Shown piece by piece: positions 28,046 through 37,230 of a stretch of DNA of 64,000 bases (position 1 is the stretch's first letter; each line of letters starts with the position of its first letter). A program made the position numbers and the translations under genes. The notes beneath the pieces are model-generated. The model was not told where the DNA came from. It worked only from the letters and a program-made list of their open reading frames with translations, and searched no databases. The DNA is from Kibdelosporangium banguiense (lineage in GTDB: Bacteria > Actinomycetota > Actinomycetes > Mycobacteriales > Pseudonocardiaceae), in assembly GCF_017876405.1 (NCBI RefSeq), contig NZ_JAGINW010000001.1, positions 3,175,203-3,239,202 on the forward strand, given 5' to 3'.

Positions 28046-28402
28046 TTGGATAGTAGAACGAGCGCGCTCGCCGACGTACTGGAACGGGTGCTCGACAACG
28101 GAGTGGTGATCGTCGGCGACATCGCGGTCGACGTGGTCGACATCGAACTGCTGACCCTGCGGCAGCGCCTGTTCGTCGCCTCCGCGCGGGCCGCTCGCGA
28201 AACAGGCACCGACTGGTGGACCGGCGATCCCTTCTTCGCGCCGTGCAACGGCTGTACTCAGCCGCATACCCCATTGCATGCCCCACCGCATGAGCAATTC
28301 CCCGAAGGGGACCCCTTGATTTTCACGTTACCGCAGGGGTCTGACAGTTTTGGTGTTTCCGCAGGTCAGGTGTGGGATGAGGGCTGCGGTCATGACCGGT
28401 GA
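28046..28402 (+). CDS. gvpJ: GvpJ-like gas vesicle protein with altered C-terminus
   Basis: The 118-residue reading starts at TTG 28046, supported by AGGAG six bases upstream. Residues 7-66 are a GvpA/J-family domain (LADVLERVLDNGVVIVGD, VVDIELLTLRQRLFVASA, TDWWTGDPFF) nearly identical to the GvpJ at 31532. After DPFF the sequence no longer resembles GvpJ. The frame runs through a dispersed 70-bp repeat and ends 11 bp inside the next gene. The normal charged coiled tail is therefore missing. GvpJ proteins are minor shell components that help nucleate or shape the vesicle tip. Function of this copy is uncertain. Confidence 0.7.
   Translation: MDSRTSALADVLERVLDNGVVIVGDIAVDVVDIELLTLRQRLFVASARAARETGTDWWTGDPFFAPCNGCTQPHTPLHAPPHEQFPEGDPLIFTLPQGSDSFGVSAGQVWDEGCGHDR
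28296..28365 (+). repeat. Dispersed 70-bp repeat, copy 1
   Basis: Similar in the same orientation to 48029-48096; over the inner 48 bp the copies match at 43 positions. It contains CCGCAGG twice (near 28331 and 28359) and GGGGACCCC. It lies inside the 3' end of the gvpJ-like gene and appears to have replaced its original tail. Confidence 0.65.
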
Positions 28403-29120
28403 CCGAGGACTGTGCGTGTACGCCATCACCCGCGGCCGGGAGTGGGACCGGGTGACGTTCCCCGAGATGCACGCCGGCCAGTCGCCCGCCCTGATCAGCC
28501 AGAACGGCCTCGGCCTGGTGGCCGCGGAGGTCGACCTGGCCTTGTTCGGCGGGGTGAACGCCGAATCGGCCGAGGACGGTCTGCTCGCGAGGCTCGCGCG
28601 GGAGCACGATGCCGTCGTGCGGGCGGTGTTCGACCACGAACCTGTTCTGCCGCTGAGGTTCGGCACGATCGTCACGGACACCGCGGCGGCCCGGCGCCTG
28701 CTCGACAGCGGGCATGCCCAGGTGTCGGAGTGGCTGGACCGGGTCGCGAACCACCGTGAGTGGGGCGTCCGCGTCGAACACGAGGACACGGACCAACGAT
28801 CCAACGTTCCGTTGACGGGCATCTCCGGCGCGGACTACCTGCGGATGGGCCGGCAAAGTCAGATGAGCTGGCAGAAGCGGGCGAGCACGGTTCAGTCGTT
28901 GCACATCGAACTGGCGCGGCACGCCACAAGCGCTGCGAACAGAGCCCGGCCGCGTGCGCTGCTGGACGCCACTTACCTTGTCCCGCAAGCAAATGAGGAC
29001 GAGTTCCGGGCCGCGGCGGCCAGGCTCCACGAAGAGGTGCAACGGCTGGGCGCGACAGTGCACGCGACCGGGCCGTGGCCGCCGTACTCGTTCACTCGCA
29101 TCGAGCTGGCGGTCCACTGA
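28392..29120 (+). CDS. gvpL: GvpL/GvpF-family gas vesicle protein, second copy
   Basis: The 242-residue protein has GLCVYAITR at the start, 'HDAVVRAVFDHEPVLPLRFGTIV' in the middle and the family's C-terminal ATGPWPPYSFTRIELAV. It is closer to the GvpL at 30642 than to the GvpF at 29132, but lacks the former's N-terminal extension of about 50 residues. GvpF/L proteins are needed early in vesicle assembly and bind GvpA. I take the ATG at 28392, directly before the conserved GLCVYAITR. It overlaps the gvpJ-like gene by 11 bp and converges with gvpF, leaving 11 bp between them. Confidence 0.85.
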   Translation: MTGDRGLCVYAITRGREWDRVTFPEMHAGQSPALISQNGLGLVAAEVDLALFGGVNAESAEDGLLARLAREHDAVVRAVFDHEPVLPLRFGTIVTDTAAARRLLDSGHAQVSEWLDRVANHREWGVRVEHEDTDQRSNVPLTGISGADYLRMGRQSQMSWQKRASTVQSLHIELARHATSAANRARPRALLDATYLVPQANEDEFRAAAARLHEEVQRLGATVHATGPWPPYSFTRIELAVH

Positions 29121-29131
29121 CACCAGCCGGT

Positions 29132-29851
29132 TCACCACCCCCATCGGGACTGCGAAGCCGGTTCCCAGGTCTTTTCGCCGCCGCTGGAGGTGAGGAAACT
29201 GTAGGCGGGCAACGGCCCGACGCATTCGGCCACGGCACCTTTGATCGCACCCACGGCAATGCGGACAGCCGTCATTTCGTACTGGCCTACCAGGAAAGCC
29301 CAGCGCTCGTCGGTGTGTTCCCCGTCTTCCAGCGATGTTGACTCCCGCGCCAGCGCCGATACCGGTGCCAGCAACGCTTTCGCCCGGCGACGCCGCCATT
29401 CGACCAGCCGCTGGGCGATGACCTCGCCCGCCCGGATCCGTTCGTTCAGATTCGAGTGACCCCGCAGTTCACGCTGATCGGGATGCTCGTCGTACACCGC
29501 GCGCAACGCGGTGCTCTCGTCGAACCGTAGGTATACGTGGACTTCGACCAGGCCTTCCAGCCGGTCGAGATCTGCCCGCAGCCGGGCCGCGGCCGGAGCG
29601 AGCACCTCGGTCCGTACCAGCCCTTCCTCAGCGGCGACGGTCCCGAAACGCATGGGCAGGACCGGCCCGTCCTGCACCAGTTCGGACAGGATCTCCAGGT
29701 GTCGCACACCATCCTGCTGATCGAGCACACGGCCGTCCGGCAGCGGGCTGACGACGACCGCCAGGTCCTCCCAGACCACGACTTGGGATGACGTGCCCGT
29801 GCGGCCCAACGGATGGGCCGCACGGACGACGCCGTGAAGCTGGAGTCTCAC
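29132..29851 (-). CDS. gvpF: Gas vesicle protein GvpF
   Basis: The 239-residue member of the GvpF/L family has LQLHGVVRAAHPL, VLPMRFGTVAAEE, 'VEVHVYLRFDEST' and the C-terminal GPLPAYSFLTSS. It is last in the minus-strand gvp operon; its GTG overlaps the gvpA stop by 4 bp (GTGA), indicating translational coupling. GvpF interacts with GvpA at the growing vesicle. In Streptomyces clusters gvpF follows gvpA as here, but that pair is normally at the front of the operon. Confidence 0.85.
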   Translation of the reverse strand: MRLQLHGVVRAAHPLGRTGTSSQVVVWEDLAVVVSPLPDGRVLDQQDGVRHLEILSELVQDGPVLPMRFGTVAAEEGLVRTEVLAPAAARLRADLDRLEGLVEVHVYLRFDESTALRAVYDEHPDQRELRGHSNLNERIRAGEVIAQRLVEWRRRRAKALLAPVSALARESTSLEDGEHTDERWAFLVGQYEMTAVRIAVGAIKGAVAECVGPLPAYSFLTSSGGEKTWEPASQSRWGW

Positions 29852-30198
29852 TTCTCTTCCGGTGCGCGCTCAACGGTCGCGGGCGGTGCCTGAATCACAC
29901 CGACCGGGGCGGCCGGCATGAGTCCGTACGTGCCCGCGATGCCCTGGACCTGCGGGGCGGGCGTCGGTGTCTGGCCGTTGGGCGGGTTCTGCCTGGCCAG
30001 CTCGAGGCGCTGCATCGCCTCCAGGTAACGGATGTAGGTGTCGACGCTGGCGATGATGACCTTGATCTCGATGGTGAGCACCTCGATGCCGATCACCGTG
30101 ATCTTGATCGAGGCGTCCAGCACAAGTCCTTTGTCCAGCAGGATGTTGAGCGCTTCGGCCAGGCCACCACTGGTTCCGGGGAGGATAGGAGTGGTCAC
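29848..30198 (-). CDS. gvpA: Major gas vesicle structural protein GvpA
   Basis: The 116-residue protein has a core GLAEALNILLDKGLVLDASIK followed by ITVIGIEVLTIEIKVIIASV and DTYIRYLEAMQRLEL. The helix-strand-strand-helix pattern and the IASVDTYxRxxEA motif identify GvpA rather than GvpJ. A Pro-rich tail of about 45 residues follows, as in other actinobacterial GvpA proteins. AGAGGAGA precedes the GTG, which also overlaps the gvpK stop (GTGA). It should form the vesicle wall. Its position sixth in the operon is unusual for the most abundant product. Confidence 0.85.
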   Translation of the reverse strand: MTTPILPGTSGGLAEALNILLDKGLVLDASIKITVIGIEVLTIEIKVIIASVDTYIRYLEAMQRLELARQNPPNGQTPTPAPQVQGIAGTYGLMPAAPVGVIQAPPATVERAPEEK

Positions 30199-30500
30199 AC
30201 GGATCTCCTCTCGTCTGTGTCCGGTTGGTTCCCGTTGAGCAGGGCCGCCAGGTCCATGGCCGGACGGGAGCCGGACGGCTCGTCGCCCCCGAGCACGGCA
30301 CGCAGTTCGGCGAACTGGCGTTCCAACGAAATGAGCGCCTGGCCCAGCCGTTCCACCTCGTCCGGCGCGAGCGACCCGGCTGACATTCGGCGCAGTGCCT
30401 GCCTTTCCAGCAGGTCACGCAGGATCTCCAGGACCGCGACCACGAGCCTGCCCAGGCCCGCGCCCGCGTCGGCGGGCACCCGCACGCCGCCGGGATTCAC
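30195..30500 (-). CDS. gvpK: Gas vesicle protein GvpK
   Basis: The 101-residue protein has GLGRLVVAVLEILRDLLERQALRRM and 'LAPDEVERLGQALISLERQFAELR', the GvpK signature. GvpK is a small helical accessory protein required for vesicle formation in Bacillus-type clusters; its mechanism is unclear. GTG at 30500 overlaps the gvpS stop, and its own end overlaps gvpA, so the three are translationally coupled. Confidence 0.88.
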   Translation of the reverse strand: MNPGGVRVPADAGAGLGRLVVAVLEILRDLLERQALRRMSAGSLAPDEVERLGQALISLERQFAELRAVLGGDEPSGSRPAMDLAALLNGNQPDTDERRSV

Positions 30501-30649
30501 TGGATCCCGATCAGCAGCAGGCGCAGGTCGAGCCGGATCAGATCGATGCCGGCCAGCGTGATGATCACGTCTCCGTTGATCACCGCCCCGCCCTGGACCA
30601 CCCGGTCGAGCAGGTCCACAATGCTGGTGGCCGTGGGGTGTTCAGGCAT
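30497..30649 (-). CDS. gvpS: Small GvpA-family protein GvpS
   Basis: A 50-residue gene is easily missed because of its size. ATG at 30649 encodes MPEHPTATSIVDLLDRVVQG, then GAVINGDVIITLAGIDLIRLDLRLLLIGIQ and stop. This is a minimal GvpA fold (DLLDRVVxxG, the two strands around 'AGIDLIRLDLRLLL'). Position between gvpL and gvpK matches gvpS of Streptomyces clusters. It overlaps gvpL by 8 bp and gvpK by 4 bp (GTGA). It is probably a minor shell or nucleation component. Confidence 0.8.
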   Translation of the reverse strand: MPEHPTATSIVDLLDRVVQGGAVINGDVIITLAGIDLIRLDLRLLLIGIQ

Positions 30650-31535
30650 TACCCACCGCCAGTTCGATGTTCGTGAACGAATACGGCGGCCAGGGGCCGG
30701 TGGTCTGCACGGTCACCCCGCTGAAATCCTTGGTGAGACGGTCGATTTCGGAGTGGAACGCCTTTTCCTGGGCCGCCGGGACGAGATAGGCGGTATCGAG
30801 CAGTAAACCGTTCGCGTTACCGCGAGACGCGCTGTCGGTGGCATAAGGCAGCAGCGCCTCGTGCAGGGTTCGTGCTGTCATTGTTGCGCGCTTGCGGCCA
30901 CTCTCGATTCCGGTCAGGCGTTTCTGGCGCATGGCAAGGTATTCGGTCCCGGAAAGGCCGTCCAACGGCGTGTCCGGGACGGGAGACTCATCGGCGAGCC
31001 GGGCCCGGACGCCCCACTCGGTGCAGCCGTCGACGCGGTCCAGCCAGACCAGCGCTTCGTCGTGCCGATCGCGAAGCAGGCGCACCGCCGCGTCCTCGTC
31101 GCCGAGGACTGTGCCGAAGCGCAGCGGCAGGACGGGATGTCGTTGGAACACCGCACGGATCACGGCGTCGTGCTGACGGGCGAGCACGACGAGCGGACTG
31201 TCCTCTTCGGGCGGTTGGGCGGGATCGACGTCCAGTTCCGCGAACCGCGCCAGCTCCATCTCGGCCACCACGATGCCGAGCCCGCGGTGGGCGACCAGCC
31301 GGGGTTCGACGTCGGTGTCCAGGCGTAGGTCGAGCGGATGATCCCGGGTGATCGCGTAGGCGCAGAGTCCCCGGTCACTTTTCCTGGGAGGTGCCGTGAC
31401 TTGGGCGATGATGGCCTTGGTCAGCCGGTCGGCCAGTTCCGCGGTGGCCCGCGACCTTGCCAGCCGCACCGCGTCGGCGAGCACATCCGGGACGTGCTCA
31501 CGGGCCAGTGCGCCGAGCGCGTCGTCAAGGCTCAC
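30642..31535 (-). CDS. gvpL: Gas vesicle protein GvpL with N-terminal extension
   Basis: The 297-residue protein has a GvpF/L domain from about residue 52 (GLCAYAITR), with HDAVIRAVFQRHPVLPLRFGTVL and the C-terminal GPWPPYSFTNIELAVGNA. The first about 50 residues (SLDDALGALAREHVPDVL onward) form a predicted helical extension absent from the copy at 28392. GTG at 31535 overlaps the gvpJ stop. The extension could be a binding module or a fused fragment of another gvp protein; it does not look like GvpG to me. Confidence 0.85.
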   Translation of the reverse strand: MSLDDALGALAREHVPDVLADAVRLARSRATAELADRLTKAIIAQVTAPPRKSDRGLCAYAITRDHPLDLRLDTDVEPRLVAHRGLGIVVAEMELARFAELDVDPAQPPEEDSPLVVLARQHDAVIRAVFQRHPVLPLRFGTVLGDEDAAVRLLRDRHDEALVWLDRVDGCTEWGVRARLADESPVPDTPLDGLSGTEYLAMRQKRLTGIESGRKRATMTARTLHEALLPYATDSASRGNANGLLLDTAYLVPAAQEKAFHSEIDRLTKDFSGVTVQTTGPWPPYSFTNIELAVGNA

Positions 31536-31882
31536 GGGAGTGCCTTCCGGGACGCCGGTTGCAGCTCTCCCAACGTTTTCTCCAATGCGGCGAGCCGGTC
31601 ACGCAGTTCGGCGTTCTGCCGCTGGAGTTCATCGCGCTCCTGCCCCCCGCTCTTGATCGCCGCGTTCGGGCTGAAGAACGGATCGTTGGTCCACCAGTCC
31701 ATTCCCATCTCCCGGGCGGTCTGGGCCGAGGCGATGAACAGCCGCAGCCGCAGGGTGAGCAGCTCGATGTCCATCACGTTCACCGCGATGTCGCCGACGA
31801 TCACCACACCCTTGTCGAGCACCCGTTCCAGCACGTCGGCCAGCGAGCTTGAGCCATTGTCCACAGTGGAGCTCACCCGCAT
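31532..31882 (-). CDS. gvpJ: Gas vesicle protein GvpJ
   Basis: The 116-residue protein has a GvpJ core SLADVLERVLDKGVVIVGD and VMDIELLTLRLRLFIASA, then MGMDWWTNDPFF, the motif that separates GvpJ/M from GvpA. A charged coiled coil (RDELQRQNAELRDRLAALEK) forms the C-terminus. I start at ATG 31882, two bases after the gvpO stop; upstream codons in the frame overlap gvpO. It overlaps gvpL by 4 bp. It is the intact counterpart of the altered copy at 28046. Confidence 0.85.
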   Translation of the reverse strand: MRVSSTVDNGSSSLADVLERVLDKGVVIVGDIAVNVMDIELLTLRLRLFIASAQTAREMGMDWWTNDPFFSPNAAIKSGGQERDELQRQNAELRDRLAALEKTLGELQPASRKALP

Positions 31883-31884
31883 CT

Positions 31885-32196
31885 CTACACGTCGGTCGTA
31901 CCCCTGGTGTAACGCCGGAGTCGTTCGCACGCCACGAGTTCGCCTGCCCGGTCGACGTCGACCCGGTAGGTCGCCATGACAGTGGTGGTAGCCGGAATCC
32001 GTTCCAGCTCGACCACGTCGATCAGTACCGACCAGCCGCCTTCGGCCATGGCCCGGATCCCGGTCACGCCGTCGGGCTGCCGCCCGGACAGCAGGCCGAA
32101 GTGCTCAACGGCCTTGCGGATCGCCTGGGCGGGCGTCAGCTTCCCGGGTTCGCCGGCTGGTTGGGGTTGGTGTTCCTGCGATTGCCCACTCATCAT
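31885..32196 (-). CDS. gvpO: Gas vesicle protein GvpO
   Basis: The 103-residue protein has a Gln/Pro-rich N-terminus and then the GvpO domain: LTPAQAIRKAVEHFG, GVTGIRAMAEGGWSVLIDVVELERIP, 'VMATYRVDVDRAGELVACERLRRYTRG'. GvpO heads the gvp operon in streptomycetes too. Start ATG at 32196 or the next codon 32193; ribosome site weak (CGAG). The promoter must lie in 32197-32524. Confidence 0.87.
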   Translation of the reverse strand: MMSGQSQEHQPQPAGEPGKLTPAQAIRKAVEHFGLLSGRQPDGVTGIRAMAEGGWSVLIDVVELERIPATTTVMATYRVDVDRAGELVACERLRRYTRGTTDV

Positions 32197-32524
32197 CTCG
32201 TGTGATCGGCGACACGGAAACCTCGTTACTCCAAGTGATCATGTCCCGGCGGGGTGCCGGGCGGCCTTCTCGGGCAAGGGAAGCAACATTCACTGGGAAG
32301 TTCGCCGCAACCAGGGGTGGCGACTGGGCGCATTTCGCCACCCGGCGTTTGAGACCGGGCCATCCGGGTATCTCTGATCACGACTGGGTAACACTTGGCG
32401 GCGGCCGGGACATCGGCGAGCCGCCATTCGGCATGACCGAAATAGGTCTGAACCACCCTGGAGGTGTCATGACGAGTCCAGCCGGCCTTCCCATGGAAGA
32501 CCGGCTGGAAAAAGGGTGTTGGGG
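32197..32524. other. Promoter region of the gas-vesicle operon
   Basis: Non-coding as far as I can judge. It contains the hairpin at 32478-32508 and presumably the gvpO promoter, but I see no convincing -10/-35 or sigma-B-type pair. A plus-strand open frame here has atypical composition and no ribosome site. Confidence 0.45.
32478..32508 (-). terminator. Hairpin downstream of the trypsin-like protease
   Basis: CCAGCCGG pairs with CCGGCTGG around an inner CTTCC/GGAAG stem, 17 bp past the protease stop. The T-run precedes rather than follows the stem on the transcribed strand. Confidence 0.55.
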
Positions 32525-33208
32525 TTAAACGCCCGCGGTGCCGCGAATGAAGGAACGGTTGGCGGCGACGCTGGCGTAATTCTGGGTGCCACGGGGGTCG
32601 AAACCGCTGTTCTCACCGGTGGAGCACACGCCGACCTGGACGCCGTTGGCGATCTGCGGGCCGCCGGAGTCACCGTGCCACGCGGCGCCGCTGTCGCCCT
32701 TGCTGGCGATCGCTTCGCCACCGAAGGCGTCCTCGCTTGTGCCGGTCACACGGACCGTGGCGGTCTTCAGCACGGGCGAGGCCGGGTTGCTGCCCTGGGT
32801 GCGGCCCCAGCCGTAGATGCTGTTGGTCGAGCCGACGGCCGGATCCGAGTCGCCCAGCTTGATGTAGGTGGTCTGCACGGCGGAGCTCAGGTGCAGCAGC
32901 AGGATGTCGCCGTCAGGGGAAGTCGCCTTGCGGTCGACGGTCCGGTTGGTGCCCTGGCCGAGGTTGACGTTGCCGACCCGCACGGACATGGCCGAGCTGT
33001 CGCAGTGCCGGGCGGTCAGCACCCACTGCGGGGCGATGATCGTGCCGGAGCAGGTGAACGAACCGCTGGCGTAGACCTGGGCGCCCCACGGCGCCGAACT
33101 GACCGTGCCGCCGCCGATGATCAGCGGCTCGACCGAGGCGGACGCGGCTGGGACCGACATCGCGGACGCGGCGAACGCGAGCGCGGCGATCGAAATCATT
33201 TTGCGCAT
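32525..33208 (-). CDS. Secreted trypsin-like serine protease (S1)
   Basis: The 227-residue protein has a signal peptide (MRKMISIAALAFAASAMSVPAASAS) and a short activation segment ending LIIGGG. The chymotrypsin fold follows with His in TARHC, Asp in GDILLLHL and Ser in GDSGGP. Cys pairs fit S1 disulfides. The specificity pocket is not clearly readable, though GDSGAAWHGDSGGP is usual for actinobacterial trypsin-like enzymes. It is exported and probably self-activating. It is transcribed alone between strong hairpins. Confidence 0.9.
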   Translation of the reverse strand: MRKMISIAALAFAASAMSVPAASASVEPLIIGGGTVSSAPWGAQVYASGSFTCSGTIIAPQWVLTARHCDSSAMSVRVGNVNLGQGTNRTVDRKATSPDGDILLLHLSSAVQTTYIKLGDSDPAVGSTNSIYGWGRTQGSNPASPVLKTATVRVTGTSEDAFGGEAIASKGDSGAAWHGDSGGPQIANGVQVGVCSTGENSGFDPRGTQNYASVAANRSFIRGTAGV

Positions 33209-33359
33209 GAGCAGCGCATTCCTTTCGGCAGGGTGAGAAAAGGAATGGCTCGGGTGGCCTTTATCGCGTCCCCGAACGCGCTTTCACGCTAAGTTGCCGG
33301 ATGATCACCGGTAAACCCATCGATCGTCGGGACATCCCTCGCGAATCAGGCATAAAACA

Positions 33360-33405
33360 CTGGTGGGTGGTCAGTCCGGCAGAAATCGGACCGACCACCC
33401 ACCAG
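33360..33405 (-). terminator. Terminator of the sdh operon
   Basis: CTGGTGGGTGGTCAGTCCG pairs with CGGACCGACCACCCACCAG (one mismatch) around 8 nt, 14 bp past the sdhB stop. Confidence 0.75.
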
Positions 33406-33418
33406 GGGAATTACCGGG

Positions 33419-34191
33419 TCAACGACGGAAAAGCAGGGCCCGTTTGACCTCTTGGATCGCCTTGGTGACCTGGATGCCACGGGGGCAGGCGTCGGTGCAG
33501 TTGAACGTGGTCCGGCAGCGCCAGACGCCCTCGGTGTCGTTGAGGATGTCCAGGCGGTCGCCTGCGCCCTCGTCACGGCTGTCGAAGATGAACCGGTGCG
33601 CGTTGACGATCGCGGCCGGCCCGAAGTACGAGCCGTCCGACCAGTACACCGGGCACGAGGTGGTGCAGCACGCGCAGAGGATGCACTTGGTGGTGTCGTC
33701 GAAGCGCTCACGGTCCGCCTGGGACTGGATGCGTTCCCTGGTGGGCTCGTTACCGTAGGTGATCAGATACGGCTTGACCGCGCGGAACGCCTCGAAGAAC
33801 GGCTCCATGTCGACCAGGAGGTCCTTGCGGGCCTCCAGGCCCTTGATCGGCGCGATCGTGATCGTGGTCGGCTTTCCCTTGCGCGCCAGCAGGTCCTTCA
33901 CCAGGACCTTGCAGGCCAGCCGGTTCACGCCGTTGATCTGCATCGCGTCCGAGCCACAGATGCCGTGCGCGCACGACCGGCGGAAGGTCAGCGTGCCGTC
34001 CAGGTACCACTTCACGTAGTGCAGCAGGTTCAGCACGCGGTCGGTCGGCAGCGCCGGGATGTCGTAGGTCTCCCAGTGCGGTTCGTCGTCGATCTCCGGG
34101 TTGAACCGCAACACCTTCAGCGCGACCGTGATCGCGCCTTCCGGTACCGGAGGAGCCTCGCCGCGGATACCCGATTCCACTGTGGCAGTCA

Positions 34192-34192
<1 letters not shown>
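33419..34192 (-). CDS. sdhB: Succinate dehydrogenase iron-sulfur subunit
   Basis: The 257-residue protein has an N-terminal plant-type ferredoxin domain ('CAHGICGSDAMQINGVNRLAC', the 2Fe-2S ligands). A C-terminal domain has CILCACCTTSCP and CRTTFNCTDACPRGI for the 4Fe-4S and 3Fe-4S clusters. It transfers electrons from the flavoprotein to quinone in complex II. The ATG shares one base with the sdhA stop (TGATG). It is last gene of sdhCDAB, followed by a strong hairpin. Confidence 0.95.
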
Positions 34193-35946
<1,754 letters not shown>

Positions 35947-35987
35947 TCGTTATCGGCCTTCGCAGTGACGATTTTTGGTAAGTGGAG

Positions 35988-36395
35988 TCAGGCGTCCATG
36001 TTCGGGTCGAACGTGAAGATCACGAACGTGCCGAGCGCGAGGATCAGCACCATGGAGACGTACAGCAGCATCTTGAGCCAGAACCGCGTCTGGTCCTTGC
36101 GCGCGTAGTCGTTGATGATCGTGCGCAGCCCGTTGCCGCCGTGCAGTTCGGCCAGCCACAGCATCGACAGGTCCCAGAACTGCCAGAACGGCGACGACCA
36201 GCGGCCGGCCACGAAACCCCAGTTGATCCGGTGCACACCGCCGTCCAGGATGTTCATGATCAGCAGGTGGCCGAGCACCAGGATCACCAGTGCCAGCCCG
36301 GAAAGCCGCATGAACAGCCAGCTGGCCAGCTCCCAGTTGCTGCGCCGGGCGGAGGGACGGCGCGGGCTGCGGGGTTTGTCGAGTGCGATCGTCAT
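35988..36395 (-). CDS. sdhD: Succinate dehydrogenase membrane anchor subunit D
   Basis: The 135-residue protein has three transmembrane helices (WLFMRLSGLALVILVLGHLLI, SMLWLAELHGGNGLRTII, MLLYVSMVLILALGTFVIF). Conserved His in GHLL and LAELHGGNG are likely heme or quinone-site residues. GGAGG lies 6 nt before the ATG at 36395, which overlaps the sdhC stop (TGATG); a GTG three bases earlier is less well spaced. It anchors SdhAB to the membrane. Confidence 0.9.
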   Translation of the reverse strand: MTIALDKPRSPRRPSARRSNWELASWLFMRLSGLALVILVLGHLLIMNILDGGVHRINWGFVAGRWSSPFWQFWDLSMLWLAELHGGNGLRTIINDYARKDQTRFWLKMLLYVSMVLILALGTFVIFTFDPNMDA

Positions 36396-36805
36396 CACGA
36401 TCCTCCGAACATGTCAGAGACCGTGCGCACCAACATGAAGTACGCGCCGGGGATCATCACCAGCAGCCAGACCACCAGGATCGTCCACAGCATCTGCTTC
36501 TGGTAGCGCGGGCCCTTGGCCCAGAAGTCCACCAGCATCACGCGGATGCCGTTGAGCGCGTGGTAGAGCACCGCGCCCACCAGACCGACCTCGATCAGGT
36601 TGACCAGCGGCGTCTTGTAGGTCTCGATGACCTCGTTGTAGGCCTCCGGCGAGACCCGCACCAGCGCCGTGTCGAGCACGTGCGCGAACAGGAAGAAGAA
36701 CGTGAGGACACCGGTGATGCGGTGCGCGACCCATGACCACATGCCTGGGTCACCGCGGTAGAGCGTCCCGCGTTTGCCGGGCCGCGCTGGGGCTTCGGCG
36801 GACAT
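36395..36805 (-). CDS. sdhC: Succinate dehydrogenase cytochrome b556 subunit
   Basis: The 136-residue first gene of the sdh operon has a GTLYRGDPGMWSWVAHRITGVLTFFFLFAHVLDTALV segment with the family's HR.TG and heme-ligand His. 'LYHALNGIRVMLVDF' and a third helix follow. It binds heme b and quinone together with SdhD. GGAGG sits 11 nt before the ATG. Upstream are 425 bp of non-coding DNA with a repeat and, farther, the divergent nucleoside transporter operon. Confidence 0.92.
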   Translation of the reverse strand: MSAEAPARPGKRGTLYRGDPGMWSWVAHRITGVLTFFFLFAHVLDTALVRVSPEAYNEVIETYKTPLVNLIEVGLVGAVLYHALNGIRVMLVDFWAKGPRYQKQMLWTILVVWLLVMIPGAYFMLVRTVSDMFGGS

Positions 36806-37230
36806 CGGTTTTCAGGCCTCCAACATCGCTGATCACTCGGCTGATGGGGATCGGCAGTCCAACCGGGACAAACACCCACCGGGCCTTGACTGCTCGGATG
36901 CTAGTCCGAGCGCCTACGCACAGCCCAACCAACGGTTGCCGTCTGTGACCCAAGAAACATGAAGGGTGTGCCCCCAAAGTGGCGTTGGGAGCATTGGATG
37001 CCCCCAACGCCACTTTGGGGGCACAACTCAGCGCGTGGGTGAGGCGGGGTTTGATCACGCACAGTGCCCGGTCGGTTCCGGGGGTGGGATCACCGGCAAA
37101 CGATTAGGTTACGCCCGGCCGGTGCTGTGCTGAGGTGGTCCTACGGGCGGGTACGGTTCGCCAATTCGCAAGTTCCCAGCGCTTTGCTGGGGTTCGTCGC
37201 CGCTCATGAGAGCGGGGAGGGAGACACGTC
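36806..37230. other. Intergenic region between sdhC and the BMP lipoprotein gene
   Basis: It must hold divergent promoters for the sdh and nucleoside-transport operons. The main visible structure is the nested palindrome repeat at 36968-37024. No gene is supported. Confidence 0.5.
36968..37024. repeat. GCCCCCAA palindromic repeat, copy 1
   Basis: Arms of 27 nt (beginning GTGCCCCCAAAGTGGC, ending GCCACTTTGGGGGCAC) pair with one mismatch around a 3-nt loop. Related copies are at 51859-51911 and 63977-64000. It lies between divergent genes, so it is not simply a terminator. Confidence 0.75.

Noticed and set aside
27789..28286. Minus-strand frame upstream of the gas-vesicle pair with a VDVIGLAKPLLRLR segment
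   Set aside because: A faint GvpA-like look in about 20 residues only, no start signal, and it overlaps the certain gvpJ-like gene.
32202..32528. 108-codon plus-strand frame upstream of gvpO
   Set aside because: No ribosome site, no family, and it crosses the hairpin and the protease stop; the region is better read as a promoter and terminator zone.
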